Below, piece by piece: positions 16,000-24,421 of a stretch of DNA of 64,000 bases (position 1 is the first letter of the stretch; the number at the start of each line of letters is the position of its first letter). Source of the DNA: Nitratireductor arenosus. Lineage in GTDB: Bacteria > Pseudomonadota > Alphaproteobacteria > Rhizobiales > Rhizobiaceae. The notes under the pieces were generated by a model. It ran no database searches. It worked only from the letters and a program-made list of their open reading frames with translations, and was not told the origin of the DNA. The position numbers and the translations under genes are program-made. The stretch lies in assembly GCF_009742725.1 (NCBI RefSeq), contig NZ_WPHG01000002.1, positions 124,001 through 188,000 on the forward strand, written 5' to 3'.

Positions 16000-16019
16000 A
16001 TATAAAGATATCTTTATAT
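16000..16019. promoter_or_regulatory. Perfect 20-bp palindromic operator of the ArsR-methyltransferase/metF operon
   Basis: ATATAAAGATATCTTTATAT is an exact 20-bp palindrome, sharply AT-rich in a GC-rich setting, centred 25 bases before the ATG at 16035. Symmetric ATATnAAGATATCTTnATAT-like sites are the known operator type of ArsR-family regulators of methionine/SAM metabolism (SahR-like). It probably overlaps the promoter and gives autorepression of the regulator and control of metF; it may also reach divergent trmO. Confidence 0.75.
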
Positions 16020-16034
16020 CATTTGGAGGCTTGG

Positions 16035-17057
16035 ATGCTGTCACGCAGCCAGATCGACCTCAATTTGCTGGTAGATAGCTTGAAGGCGGCGGCCGAATCC
16101 AGCCGCATGCGGATTCTGTTTTTGCTGTCGCGCGGCGATCTGACCGTGTCGGACGTCACCGAGGTGCTCGGCCAATCGCAACCGCGCGTGTCGCGGCATC
16201 TCAAGCTGTTGCTCGATGAGGGGCTGATAGAGCGTTACCAGGAAGGCTCCTGGGCCTATTTCCAGCTTGCCGACAGCGGATTCGAGCGCGAACTGGTCAC
16301 CAGCCTGATCGCGCGCATCGATGCCGCGCAATCTCCGGTCGACCGCGACCTGGAGCGCCTGACCGACGTCAAGCGCAAGCGCGAGGAAAAGGCGGCCGCC
16401 TATTTCAGCGAAAACGCCGATGCCTGGGATCGCATCCGTTCTCTGCACGTGCCGGAAAAGGCGGTGGAAGACGCGATCCTGAAGCTGGTCGGCGAGCTGC
16501 CGTTCCGCACCATGCTCGATCTGGGCACCGGCACGGGGCGCATGCTGGAAATCCTGTCGCCGCTTTACCAGCGTGGCGTCGGGGTGGACATGTCGCGCGA
16601 GATGCTGACGGTGGCGCGTTCCAATCTCGACAAGGCGGCGGTGGAAAACGCCCAGGTGCGGCAGGGCGACATTTTCGCGCCGCCGGTCGAGCGCGACGCC
16701 TTCGATCTCGTCACCATCCACCAGGTGCTGCATTATCTCGACGACCCCCAGGCGGCGATCCGCGAAGCGGCGCGCCTGATGCGCCCGTCGGGGCGCATGC
16801 TGATCGTGGACTTCGCGCCCCACGATCTTGAATTCCTGCGCGCCGAGCACGCCCATGCGCGGCTCGGCTTTTCCGATCGTCAGATCACGGAATGGCTCGA
16901 CGAAGCCGGTCTCGACCTGGAAAGGGCGATGGATTTTGCGCCCACCGGCGTCGCCGGCGACAAGCTTACCGTGAAACTCTGGCTCGGCCGTGACCGCAGG
17001 CTCCTCATCGCGGCCGACAACAATGCCGAGGGCCAACCAACGGAGACGACTTCGTGA
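16035..17057 (+). CDS. ArsR-family regulator fused to a SAM-dependent methyltransferase domain (SahR-like)
   Basis: A 340-residue two-domain protein. Residues 10-95 form an ArsR winged helix (SSRMRILFLLSRGDLTVSDVTEVLGQSQPRVSRHLKLLLDEGLIE). Residues 120-325 form a class I methyltransferase with motif I LDLGTGTGRM (about 161-170), GVDMSREML and FDLVTIHQVLHYLDDP. Such fusions sit upstream of metF in many alphaproteobacteria. The methyltransferase fold probably senses SAM or SAH rather than modifying DNA; this is inference. GGAGG is six bases before the ATG. The stop overlaps the metF start (GTGA), so both are in one operon behind the 16000-16019 palindrome. Confidence 0.9.
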   Translation: MLSRSQIDLNLLVDSLKAAAESSRMRILFLLSRGDLTVSDVTEVLGQSQPRVSRHLKLLLDEGLIERYQEGSWAYFQLADSGFERELVTSLIARIDAAQSPVDRDLERLTDVKRKREEKAAAYFSENADAWDRIRSLHVPEKAVEDAILKLVGELPFRTMLDLGTGTGRMLEILSPLYQRGVGVDMSREMLTVARSNLDKAAVENAQVRQGDIFAPPVERDAFDLVTIHQVLHYLDDPQAAIREAARLMRPSGRMLIVDFAPHDLEFLRAEHAHARLGFSDRQITEWLDEAGLDLERAMDFAPTGVAGDKLTVKLWLGRDRRLLIAADNNAEGQPTETTS

Positions 17058-17974
17058 ACCAGTTCCGACTTTCGCGGCGACCCGACATAGGCGATCAGAT
17101 CGACGTATCGTTCGAGTTCTTTCCGCCGAAGAGCGATGCCATGGAAGCACGCCTTTGGGAAACAACCGAGCGCCTGCAGCCGCTGTCGCCCTCCTTCGTG
17201 TCGGTGACCTACGGCGCCGGCGGCTCCACGCGCGAACGCACCGCGCGCACCGTCGAGCGCATCATCCGGGAAACCGCGCTGACGCCGGCCGCGCACCTGA
17301 CCTGTGTCGATGCGACCCGCGAGGATGCCGACCAGGTGATCCGGCAGTTCCTCGACATCGGCGTATCGCGCTTCGTGGCGTTGCGCGGCGATCCGGCCGA
17401 CGGGGTGGGCACGCGCTACGCCCCGCATCCGGGCGGCTACGCCAACGCCGCCGAACTCGTCGAGGCGCTGGCCCGACACGGCGCCAAGGACATTTCGGTG
17501 GCTGCCTACCCGGAAAAACATCCCGAAAGCCCGGATTTCGCAACCGATATCGACATGCTCAAACGCAAGGTCGACAATGGCGCCAAGCGCGCCATCACCC
17601 AGTTCTTTTTCGACAACGATCTCTACGAGCGTTACGTCGAGCGTGCCCGCCGGGCCGGCATCTACGTGCCGATCGTTCCGGGCATCCTGCCGGTGCACAA
17701 TTTCGGCCAGGTCGCCAATTTCGCCGGCCGCTGCGGGGCGCATGTGCCGGCATGGCTGGCCGAACGCTTCGAGGGGCTGGAAAACGATCCACAGACGCAT
17801 GCGCTGGTGGCGGCCGCGGTGGCGGCAGAACAGGTGCTCGACCTCGTAGAGCGCGGCGTGTCGGATTTCCACTTCTACACGATGAACCGCGCCGATCTGG
17901 CCTTTGCCATCTGCCACATGATCGGCATACGCGCCAACGGGGCGCGGGAGGACGCGAAGCCGGCGGCGGCATGA
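17054..17974 (+). CDS. metF: 5,10-methylenetetrahydrofolate reductase
   Basis: A 306-residue TIM-barrel flavoprotein. Family motifs are SFEFFPPKSDAMEARLW, SVTYGAGGSTRERT, HLTCVDATRE, FVALRGDPADG, YPEKHPESPDFATDID, QFFFDNDLYERY and PGILPVHNF. It reduces methylene-THF to methyl-THF, the methyl donor for methionine synthesis. The start is GTG overlapping the stop of the ArsR-methyltransferase gene (GTGA), so expression should follow that regulator. No SAM or SAH riboswitch was recognised ahead of the operon. metH is not in the window. Confidence 0.96.
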   Translation: MNQFRLSRRPDIGDQIDVSFEFFPPKSDAMEARLWETTERLQPLSPSFVSVTYGAGGSTRERTARTVERIIRETALTPAAHLTCVDATREDADQVIRQFLDIGVSRFVALRGDPADGVGTRYAPHPGGYANAAELVEALARHGAKDISVAAYPEKHPESPDFATDIDMLKRKVDNGAKRAITQFFFDNDLYERYVERARRAGIYVPIVPGILPVHNFGQVANFAGRCGAHVPAWLAERFEGLENDPQTHALVAAAVAAEQVLDLVERGVSDFHFYTMNRADLAFAICHMIGIRANGAREDAKPAAA

Positions 17975-18013
17975 TCCCCGCCGGATGATCCATTTTCCTG
18001 TTCCACCATGGTT

Positions 18014-18038
18014 CCGAAAACCGGCATCCGGTTTCCGG
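18014..18038. repeat. Intergenic palindrome of the rhizobial CCGAAAACCGG type
   Basis: CCGAAAACCGG-CAT-CCGGTTTCCGG forms an 11-bp stem with one mismatch and a 3-base loop, just after metF. The wording (ttccgaaaaccggcatccggttt) resembles dispersed palindromic intergenic repeats common in Rhizobiales genomes. It could also help end the metF transcript. Only this one clear copy is seen in the window. Confidence 0.45.
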
Positions 18039-18056
18039 GATCGCACATAAAAGGAA

Positions 18057-18081
18057 ACGGCCGGGCGTGGGTCCCGGCCGT
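18057..18081 (-). terminator. Rho-independent terminator, best in the minus direction
   Basis: ACGGCCGGG (18057-18065) and CCCGGCCGT (18073-18081) form a perfect 9-bp stem with a 7-base loop. Read on the minus strand it is followed by TTTCCTTTTATG, a good U-tract, so it would end the transcript of the 28-residue peptide gene. On the plus strand only CTCGATTTT follows, so it may also weakly end metF transcription. Confidence 0.7.
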
Positions 18082-18127
18082 CTCGATTTTCGTGGCTGTC
18101 TTGCCGAGGCTTCCCCCCGCGAAAGCT

Positions 18128-18214
18128 TTAGGGAAGAGCCCCCAGAATGAGGGCGCCGATGAAGGCGAACGCAGCACAAACCATCAAAGCGTTGATTGGC
18201 TTCGTCAGTCCCAT
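18128..18214 (-). CDS. 28-residue predicted membrane peptide
   Basis: A very short gene not usually called by gene finders. Its product begins MGLTKPINALMVCAAFAFIG and ends ALILGALP, one hydrophobic helix with a short basic cytoplasmic N-terminus. Support: a near-perfect Shine-Dalgarno AAGAGGAGGC seven bases before the ATG, its own transcript space between metF and the EamA gene on the opposite/same strands, and a strong terminator 47 bases after the stop (18057-18081). Function unknown. Small single-span peptides often bind a larger membrane protein. A second ATG six bases upstream is out of frame and stops after four codons. Confidence 0.65.
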   Translation of the reverse strand: MGLTKPINALMVCAAFAFIGALILGALP

Positions 18215-18361
18215 CTCATAGCCTCCTCTTTAGACTATGCCAAAAGTGTAAGTGAGTTTGGGCCACTGACAAGCGGATTTTGTGCTGCGCTGCGGCAAGC
18301 TTGTGCAGAACCAGCCTGCGACCAAAGTCTTAGTCGTTGAAATTCCGGGCTCCCCGGTCTG

Positions 18362-19345
18362 TCAGGAGCCTGTGGATTTTTTTTCCGGCACTGCAGTTCC
18401 AGGCGCTGATTTCGGCGCTGCAGCACCGACGGTCCGGCCGGGCAGGACGCGCCCGTCGATGACCAGCAGCCCGCAGGCGATCAGCCCCATGCCAGCCAGT
18501 TCGAACGGTTCGAGCCGCTCGCCCAAAAACAGGGCGCCGAGCACGATGGCGCTTACCGGTACGATCAGCGTCACCAGCGAGGCGTTGGTCGCGCCGGCCG
18601 CCGCGACGATGCGGAAATAGAGGATGTAGGCGAAGGCGGTGGACAACAGGGCGAGCCCGAGCACGGCCGCCCAGGCGCCCGCGCCGACCGTCGCCAGTTC
18701 GGCCGTTTCCTGGGTCAGGAGGACAACCGGCAGCATGATCAGCGTGGAGGCCGAAAGCTGGCCGGTCGCGACCAGCGCCGGCGCGAGCCCGGTGATGCGG
18801 CGCGCCACGACGAAGGCGAAAGCGTAGGAAAACGCCATGCCGAGCAGGGCCATCTTGGCCCAGGCCGGCCCGCCCAGCCCGGCGGCGAGGCCGGGACCGA
18901 CCATCACCGCCGTGCCGGCAATGCCGAGAGCGATGCCGAAGACCTTGGCGGGGCTTGCCTTTTCGTCGGCGATGAACAGGCTTGCCACAATGATGGTCCA
19001 AAACGGCGTGGTGGCGTTGAGCACGGAGGCGGTGCCGGCGCCGAGTGCGGTCTGGCCGAAAAACATCAGCGAGAACGGGATCACGTTGTTGACCAGCGCC
19101 AGCAGCAGGAAGACCGGCCATTTCTTCAGAACCGGGGTAAACGCGATGCCGCGCGCGGCGAGATAAAGCTGCAGCGCCGCGGCCGCGATGGCGACCCGCA
19201 ACAGAACCAGCGTCAGCGGCGCGATTTCCAGCACGGCGATGCGGGCGAAAAAGAACGATCCGCCCCAGATCGTGCCGAGCACGATCAGTTGCGCCCATGC
19301 AGCCAAGGTCATCGGCGGCTGTGTTACCTGTCTGGCATCCGTCAT
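18362..19345 (-). CDS. EamA/DMT family transporter
   Basis: A 327-residue inner-membrane protein with ten predicted helices in two EamA halves. The first starts at LIVLGTIWGGSFFFARIAV, and the halves are joined near GLGGPAWAKMALLGMAFSYAFAFVVARRI. The second half ends in IVPVSAIVLGALFLGERLEPFELAGMGLIACGLLVIDGR, the classic EamA closing block. Drug/metabolite exporters of this type efflux amino acids or related metabolites; the substrate is not predictable. The C-terminal 30 residues are polar and Pro/Ala-rich, likely cytoplasmic. It is a single gene, divergent from the decarboxylase. Confidence 0.9.
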   Translation of the reverse strand: MTDARQVTQPPMTLAAWAQLIVLGTIWGGSFFFARIAVLEIAPLTLVLLRVAIAAAALQLYLAARGIAFTPVLKKWPVFLLLALVNNVIPFSLMFFGQTALGAGTASVLNATTPFWTIIVASLFIADEKASPAKVFGIALGIAGTAVMVGPGLAAGLGGPAWAKMALLGMAFSYAFAFVVARRITGLAPALVATGQLSASTLIMLPVVLLTQETAELATVGAGAWAAVLGLALLSTAFAYILYFRIVAAAGATNASLVTLIVPVSAIVLGALFLGERLEPFELAGMGLIACGLLVIDGRVLPGRTVGAAAPKSAPGTAVPEKKSTGS

Positions 19346-19543
19346 GGCAATCCCCTCACGCGTTGCGTCGAGGTAGCGTGGCCATTCTTACCCGGCCACC
19401 CGATTCGCGCCCAGCGCCACATTTGCGCCGGACGCCATGCCACGAATCCGGCCACGGCTCGTGCGGAACGGCATACGGCCGCGAAATCCGGTTTTCATGA
19501 AAATGCCGCATGGTCTAGCCTATGCCGGCATTCAGGAGCAGCC

Positions 19544-20761
19544 ATGCAACGATTCGACAATGCCCGCGACGCGGCCCTGACACTGAGGCCGGACGATCCG
19601 GTCTACTGCTTCCGTCCGGAGGTGCTGAAGGCGGATGCGCGCCGTTTCATGGGGCTCTTTCCGGGCAAGACGGCCTATGCGGTCAAGACCAATGGCGAGC
19701 CGATGGTGCTAAAGGCCCTGGCCGAGGCCGGGATCGAGGCCTTCGACGTGGCCTCGCCGGCCGAGTTCGAGGCGGTACGGGCGGCCTCGCCACGGGCGGA
19801 AATGCTCTACATGCACCCGGTCAAGGCCCAGTCCGACATCCGGCTGGCGCTGGAGACCTATGGCATTCGCGTCATCGCCGTCGACCACGAGGACGAGATC
19901 ACCAAGCTGTCGCGGGTGGTCCAGGCGCTCGACATCGATCCGGGCACCATCATCGTGTTCGTGCGCATCCAGACCAAGGGAAGCGCCGCCTATGAATTGT
20001 CGAAGAAGTTCGGCGCCGGGCCTGCGCATGCCGTCGAACTGTTGCGGCGGCTCGACCGCAACGGCTACAAGGTCGGCCTCTGCTTTCATGTCGGCAGCCA
20101 GATCGCCGACCCGGAAACCTATGAGCGCGCGCTGCGCTCGGCCGACTGGGTGCGCAACCGCGCCGCCGTGCCGCTCGCCGGCCTCGATGTCGGCGGCGGC
20201 TTTCCGGCCGAATACGGCCACGATCCCAACCGCAAGGCGCCGGAGCTGCCCTCGCTGGAAGAGCTGATGGCCAGGTTGCGGGCCGACCTCGACGAATGGG
20301 CGTTCATGGACATGCCGCTGGTGGCCGAGCCCGGCCGGGTGATTTGCGCGCATGCCTTTTCCCTGATCGTCAGGGTGATGCTGCGCAAGGGCAGGCGGCT
20401 TTACATCAATGACGGCATCTGGTCGTCGTTGTCGGATAGCTGGACCGGCAAGATCACTTTGCCGGCCCGCTTCATCCCCGACCCGGCGATCCGCAGCCGC
20501 AACGGCGACAAGAGCAAGATCGTGCCGTTCAAGGTGTGCGGGGCGACCTGCGATTCGGTCGACATCCTGTCGCGGCCGTTCTGGTTGCCCGAAACCGTCG
20601 ACACCGGCGACTGGATCGAGATCGGCCATATCGGCGCCTATTCGATGTCGCTCAGGACACGGTTCAACGGGTTTTATCCCGACACGTTCGTGGAGGTGAC
20701 GACGCCGTTCGAACAAGGCGGGGCGCCCGAAAGCTTTGCCAGCCTGGAGACGATGGCCTGA
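19544..20761 (+). CDS. Ornithine/lysine decarboxylase-like PLP enzyme (fold type III)
   Basis: A 405-residue alanine-racemase-fold decarboxylase. The PLP lysine is in YAVKTN (about residue 48). Other hallmarks are FHVGSQ, LDVGGGFPAEY, LVAEPGRVICAHAF and the catalytic-cysteine loop CGATCDSVD. The protein matches the rhizobial ornithine/lysine decarboxylase type, which makes putrescine or cadaverine. CAGGAGCAG precedes the ATG at 19544. The substrate preference (ornithine, lysine or both) cannot be read from the sequence. No arginase or spermidine synthase gene is adjacent. Confidence 0.9.
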   Translation: MQRFDNARDAALTLRPDDPVYCFRPEVLKADARRFMGLFPGKTAYAVKTNGEPMVLKALAEAGIEAFDVASPAEFEAVRAASPRAEMLYMHPVKAQSDIRLALETYGIRVIAVDHEDEITKLSRVVQALDIDPGTIIVFVRIQTKGSAAYELSKKFGAGPAHAVELLRRLDRNGYKVGLCFHVGSQIADPETYERALRSADWVRNRAAVPLAGLDVGGGFPAEYGHDPNRKAPELPSLEELMARLRADLDEWAFMDMPLVAEPGRVICAHAFSLIVRVMLRKGRRLYINDGIWSSLSDSWTGKITLPARFIPDPAIRSRNGDKSKIVPFKVCGATCDSVDILSRPFWLPETVDTGDWIEIGHIGAYSMSLRTRFNGFYPDTFVEVTTPFEQGGAPESFASLETMA

Positions 20762-20763
20762 CC

Positions 20764-21939
20764 TTACAACGCGGCCAGGAGCGCCTGGGTCGGCCAGCCG
20801 TCGACGGCCAGGCCGAGCCGCATCTGTTCCTTGCGCACCGCCTCGCGCGTCTTGACGCCGAGCACGCCGTCAATGCCGCCGACATCGTGGCCGCGGGCGA
20901 CGAGCTTTTCCTGAAGCGCGCGCATCTCTTCGGGATTGAGTCCGGGCTCGGGATAGCCCTTGCGGTAGGGCGGATCGCCGGCGAGCCGCCGGGCGAGATG
21001 GGCCGCCGTCAGCGTGTAGACGAAGGATTTGTTCCATTCCAGATAGACGTCGTAATTGGCGTAGACGAGGAAGGCCGGCCCCTTGCGCCCCATCGGCAGC
21101 ACGAGGCCGGCATCGGGCCCTTCGCCCAGCGTGCCGCCGTCGCGGGTTGCCACGCCCCAGGACGCCCATTGCGCCAGCGGTAGCCGGTTGGTCCGTCCGG
21201 TCTCTTCCCAGGGCATGGTTTCCGGAACGCGGACTTCCTGCATCCAGGGTTCGTTGGCGCGCCAGCCGAGCGCGGCGATCAGGCGCGCGGCGGTCATGAT
21301 GACGTCGGGCACGCTGCCGCGCAGATCGACGCGGCCGTCGCCGTCGCCGTCGACACCTTTTTCGAGATAGTCGCCCGGCAACATCTGGATCTGGCCGACC
21401 TCGCCGGCCCAGGCGCCTTCGACGTCGGCGGGCAGCACGCCCTGGTCGATCAGCTTCAAAAGCGCGACCAGATGCGGACGAAACAGCTCCGGACGGCGGC
21501 AGTCATGGGCGAGCGTGGCGAGCGCGTCGAGGGTCGAGAAATCTCCCTGCACGGCGCCGAAATCGGTTTCCAGCGCCCAGAATGCGGTGATGACGGGGGC
21601 GGGAACCCCATAGGTCTGCTGTGCCTGGGCAAAGACGCCGGCATATTTTTTCATGCGCGCGGCGCCGTGCTGCAGGCGGTAGTCGTTGACCATGCGGCTC
21701 GAGAATTGAATGAAATCCTGGGTGAACACACCCTGAGCCCGGTCGCGGGCGAGAACGCGCGTGTCGAAACGCGCGCGGGAGAGCGCGTCGAGGCCGGCCG
21801 TGCCGACGCCTTCGGCGCTGGCCTGGCTGGCCACCGCGGCGCGCCAGGTCTCGAAATCGCCGCCGCATTGCTCAGCCGCCGCGGGACGGGGACCAACGAC
21901 CGCCATGGCCGCACACAGGGCCGCAAGCCAAACCTTCAT
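20764..21939 (-). CDS. Lytic murein transglycosylase, MltB/SltB type with peptidoglycan-binding domain
   Basis: A 391-residue periplasmic enzyme. The signal peptide (residues 1-22, ending PAAA) is followed by the SLT_2/MltB domain (about 28-320) with the catalytic glutamate in FWALETDFG (about 124), the AGEVGQIQMLPGDYLEKGVDGDGDGRVDL block and a PG_binding_1 repeat at the C-terminus (MRALQEKLVARGHDVGGIDGVLGVKTREAVRKEQ). It cleaves glycan strands to 1,6-anhydro-MurNAc ends. It is convergent with the decarboxylase (2-base gap) and lies 112 bases downstream of a GH25 lysozyme on the same strand. Confidence 0.93.
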   Translation of the reverse strand: MKVWLAALCAAMAVVGPRPAAAEQCGGDFETWRAAVASQASAEGVGTAGLDALSRARFDTRVLARDRAQGVFTQDFIQFSSRMVNDYRLQHGAARMKKYAGVFAQAQQTYGVPAPVITAFWALETDFGAVQGDFSTLDALATLAHDCRRPELFRPHLVALLKLIDQGVLPADVEGAWAGEVGQIQMLPGDYLEKGVDGDGDGRVDLRGSVPDVIMTAARLIAALGWRANEPWMQEVRVPETMPWEETGRTNRLPLAQWASWGVATRDGGTLGEGPDAGLVLPMGRKGPAFLVYANYDVYLEWNKSFVYTLTAAHLARRLAGDPPYRKGYPEPGLNPEEMRALQEKLVARGHDVGGIDGVLGVKTREAVRKEQMRLGLAVDGWPTQALLAAL

Positions 21940-22051
21940 CAACGCGCCTTTTCGTATCACGCCATGTCTCGCCAACGCCGACCCCGTTTTCAGCATGCTG
22001 CGGCGACAGGCGTTTGACAAGCGAGCCGGCAAGGCGCCGGTGCCCGGCCCG

Positions 22052-22843
22052 TCATTTGGTGTTGGCGGCAAGCCATTTGCGCCAGGCTTTCTGGTCGCCG
22101 TTGAAGACGTTGATGTCGGTGTCGCCGTTTATGCCCGGCACGATGCCGGTGCCGGTATATTGCCAGAACAGGAAGGGATGGCGGCCGTATTTCTCGTCGG
22201 GATGGCCGGCAACCGAACGCAGCCAGAACGGGTAGCCCTTGAAGCTCACCAGCCGGTTGTCGTCGAAAAAGTCGATCGAGGTGTAGATGATCGGCTTCTT
22301 GCCGTAGTGGTTCTCGATGGTTTTGAGGAAAATGCGCATCTCCTTCTGCACGGTCGCGGCCGGCGGGCGCAGCTTGCAGGTCGGCGACAGATGGTTCCAT
22401 TCCATGTCGAGCACCGGCGGCAGGGCGGAGGCGTCGCGCGGCACGTTGCGGATATACCAGCGCGCCTGCTCGATCGCGGGACGGCAGAAATAGAAGAAAT
22501 GATAGGCGCTGCGGGGCACGCCGGCGACCTTGGCGGCATTCCAGTTGCGATGGAAATAGTCGTCAACGCGGTCGCCGCCTTCCGTGGCCTTGATGAAAGC
22601 GAAGGAAATGCCGCTTGCCTTGGCCTTTTTCCAGTCGATGTCCTTTTGGTATTTGGCAACGTCGGTGCCGTGGACCGGATAGGTCCAGGGCGCGCGCCGC
22701 GACCAGTCGTGCGGATCGCGATCGCCGAAGCGCGGATTGGCGACGGCGACCGCCGAGGACGGCGCGACGTCGGCGAAGTCGTAATTGACGGACGTGCAGC
22801 CCGCCGCCAGTACGACCAAAAACAGCCCCGCCCAGCGCCGCAT
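22052..22843 (-). CDS. GH25 family lysozyme, lipoprotein
   Basis: A 263-residue protein with a lipoprotein signal (LFLVVLAAGC, Cys16) and a glycoside hydrolase family 25 domain. The domain shows GTDVAKYQKDIDWKKAKASGISFAFIKATEG and the catalytic DxE in VLDMEWNH (Asp146, Glu148), with Asp61 in the first strand. GH25 muramidases cut the MurNAc-GlcNAc bond. Such proteins are also spread by phages, but here the lipobox and host-like GC argue for a cellular role. The start at 22843 has GGAGGAG upstream. It probably works with the neighbouring MltB-type enzyme on the wall. Confidence 0.92.
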   Translation of the reverse strand: MRRWAGLFLVVLAAGCTSVNYDFADVAPSSAVAVANPRFGDRDPHDWSRRAPWTYPVHGTDVAKYQKDIDWKKAKASGISFAFIKATEGGDRVDDYFHRNWNAAKVAGVPRSAYHFFYFCRPAIEQARWYIRNVPRDASALPPVLDMEWNHLSPTCKLRPPAATVQKEMRIFLKTIENHYGKKPIIYTSIDFFDDNRLVSFKGYPFWLRSVAGHPDEKYGRHPFLFWQYTGTGIVPGINGDTDINVFNGDQKAWRKWLAANTK

Positions 22844-23041
22844 ATCGCTCTCCTCCGATTGCCGAATCACATGTAAGACCGATGCAGCATGGCCAATTGT
22901 GGACGGGCCAGCGACCCATTCCCGTTTGACGTGGCGGTTTGGCGGTTGCTTTTGCCGTGTCCCCGCCCGAGATTGCGGCGGTAAATTAGGAAGATGGCGG
23001 GGGTGTGGTGGGGCCGTCCGCGAGATCGAACGGAGTTTTGG

Positions 23042-24421
23042 ATGCGGGTTCTGGCGAAAATCGCGGTTTTTGTGGTCGCGCTGGCGGTACTGGCGGTCGT
23101 CGGCATTGCCGGATGGCTTTATGTCGCGCCGCCGGCGCTGATCAGGGTCGGCACGGCCTATTCGGCCAAGATGGTGTGTTCCAACGTCTTCCTCGCCGAC
23201 CGCGACGCAGCGCAAGTGCTGGCCGAGGACGTGCAGGCGCCTGGGCACCCGATTCTGGGCTATATCTCGATCGAGGTCGACGAGGCCCACCGCGCGGTCT
23301 CGGCCGCGCTGCTCGGTCTTTTCGGACGCGAACGGGCGGTGATGCGCGAGGGGCTGGGTTGCGCGGTCGTGCCGAAGGGCGGCCTGCAGGAGGGGCTTTC
23401 GGCATCAGAAGCGGCCCCGGCCGAAACACAGGCGCCGTGGCCCGAAGGCGAGATCGTCGCCCCATCGCAGAACCCCGAACTGGAAGCGATCCTCGCCGAC
23501 GACGGCCTGACCGGGCCGGGCATGCGCGCGGTGGTGGTGGTCAAGAACGGCCGTATCGTCGGCGAACGCTATGGCGACGGGTTTTCCGCCGTGACGCCGT
23601 TGCTCGGCTGGTCGATGACCAAGACTGTGACGGCCGCCATCCTCGGCACGGTGATCGCCGAAGGCAAGCTCGCCCAGGGCCAGGAGAACCTTCTGGAGAT
23701 CTGGAACGGCGACGAACGCAGCGCCATCACGCTCGCCGATCTGATGGCGATGTCGAGCGGGCTCGCCTTCAACGAGGATTACGGCGACGTCACCGATGTC
23801 ACCCGCATGCTCTATCTCGAGCCGGATATGGCCGGCTTCGCCGCCGCCAAGCCGCTCGCCGCGGAACCGGGGACTACCTTTTCCTATTCGAGCGGTACGA
23901 CGCTGATCCTGTCGCGCCTGTGGCAGGACGCGCTCGGCGAGCCGCAGGCCGCGCTCGACTGGCCGCGCGAAGCGCTGTTTGACCGGATCGGCATGGCGAG
24001 CGCGGTGCTGGAGGCCGACGCGTCCGGCACCTTCGTCGGTTCGTCCTATCTCTACGCCACGGCGCGAGACTGGGCCCGCTTCGGCCAGTTGCTGCTGCAG
24101 GAGGGACGTTGGAACGGCACGGACGTGCTGCCGCTCGGTTATGTCGCATGGATGCGCCAGGCCGCGCCGGCGTCCGACGATGCCTATGGCCGCGGGTTGT
24201 TGTGGCTGCATGGGCCGCGCGGCACCACGCCGGAAGGCACGCATGCCGATGACGGCTTCAATCTGCCCGAGGATGCTTTCTGGCTGCTCGGCCATGACGG
24301 CCAGACCGTCACGGTGCTTCCTTCGCAAGGACTGGTCGTGGTGCGGATGGGGCTGACGCCGTCGAAGCTCGGTTACAAGCCGCAGGCGCTGGTAGAGGCG
24401 TTGGCCGGGGTGTTGCCGTAG
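23042..24421 (+). CDS. Serine hydrolase, beta-lactamase/penicillin-binding fold (class C-like)
   Basis: A 459-residue protein with an N-terminal membrane anchor (residues 7-30). It has a poorly conserved region to about 140 and a beta-lactamase-family domain with SxxK as SMTK (Ser191, Lys194), the Tyr motif as YSSG (about 282) and a GHDGQ in place of KTG/HxG (about 426). The active site should face the periplasm. Family members include esterases, peptidases and transpeptidase-like enzymes; resistance to beta-lactams should not be inferred. It is convergent with btaB with no bases between the stop codons. Confidence 0.87.
   Translation: MRVLAKIAVFVVALAVLAVVGIAGWLYVAPPALIRVGTAYSAKMVCSNVFLADRDAAQVLAEDVQAPGHPILGYISIEVDEAHRAVSAALLGLFGRERAVMREGLGCAVVPKGGLQEGLSASEAAPAETQAPWPEGEIVAPSQNPELEAILADDGLTGPGMRAVVVVKNGRIVGERYGDGFSAVTPLLGWSMTKTVTAAILGTVIAEGKLAQGQENLLEIWNGDERSAITLADLMAMSSGLAFNEDYGDVTDVTRMLYLEPDMAGFAAAKPLAAEPGTTFSYSSGTTLILSRLWQDALGEPQAALDWPREALFDRIGMASAVLEADASGTFVGSSYLYATARDWARFGQLLLQEGRWNGTDVLPLGYVAWMRQAAPASDDAYGRGLLWLHGPRGTTPEGTHADDGFNLPEDAFWLLGHDGQTVTVLPSQGLVVVRMGLTPSKLGYKPQALVEALAGVLP

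Noticed and set aside
17975-18056. Possible SAM/SAH riboswitch linked to metF
   Set aside because: No conserved riboswitch core was found either before the ArsR-methyltransferase gene or after metF. Control is better explained by the 20-bp palindrome.
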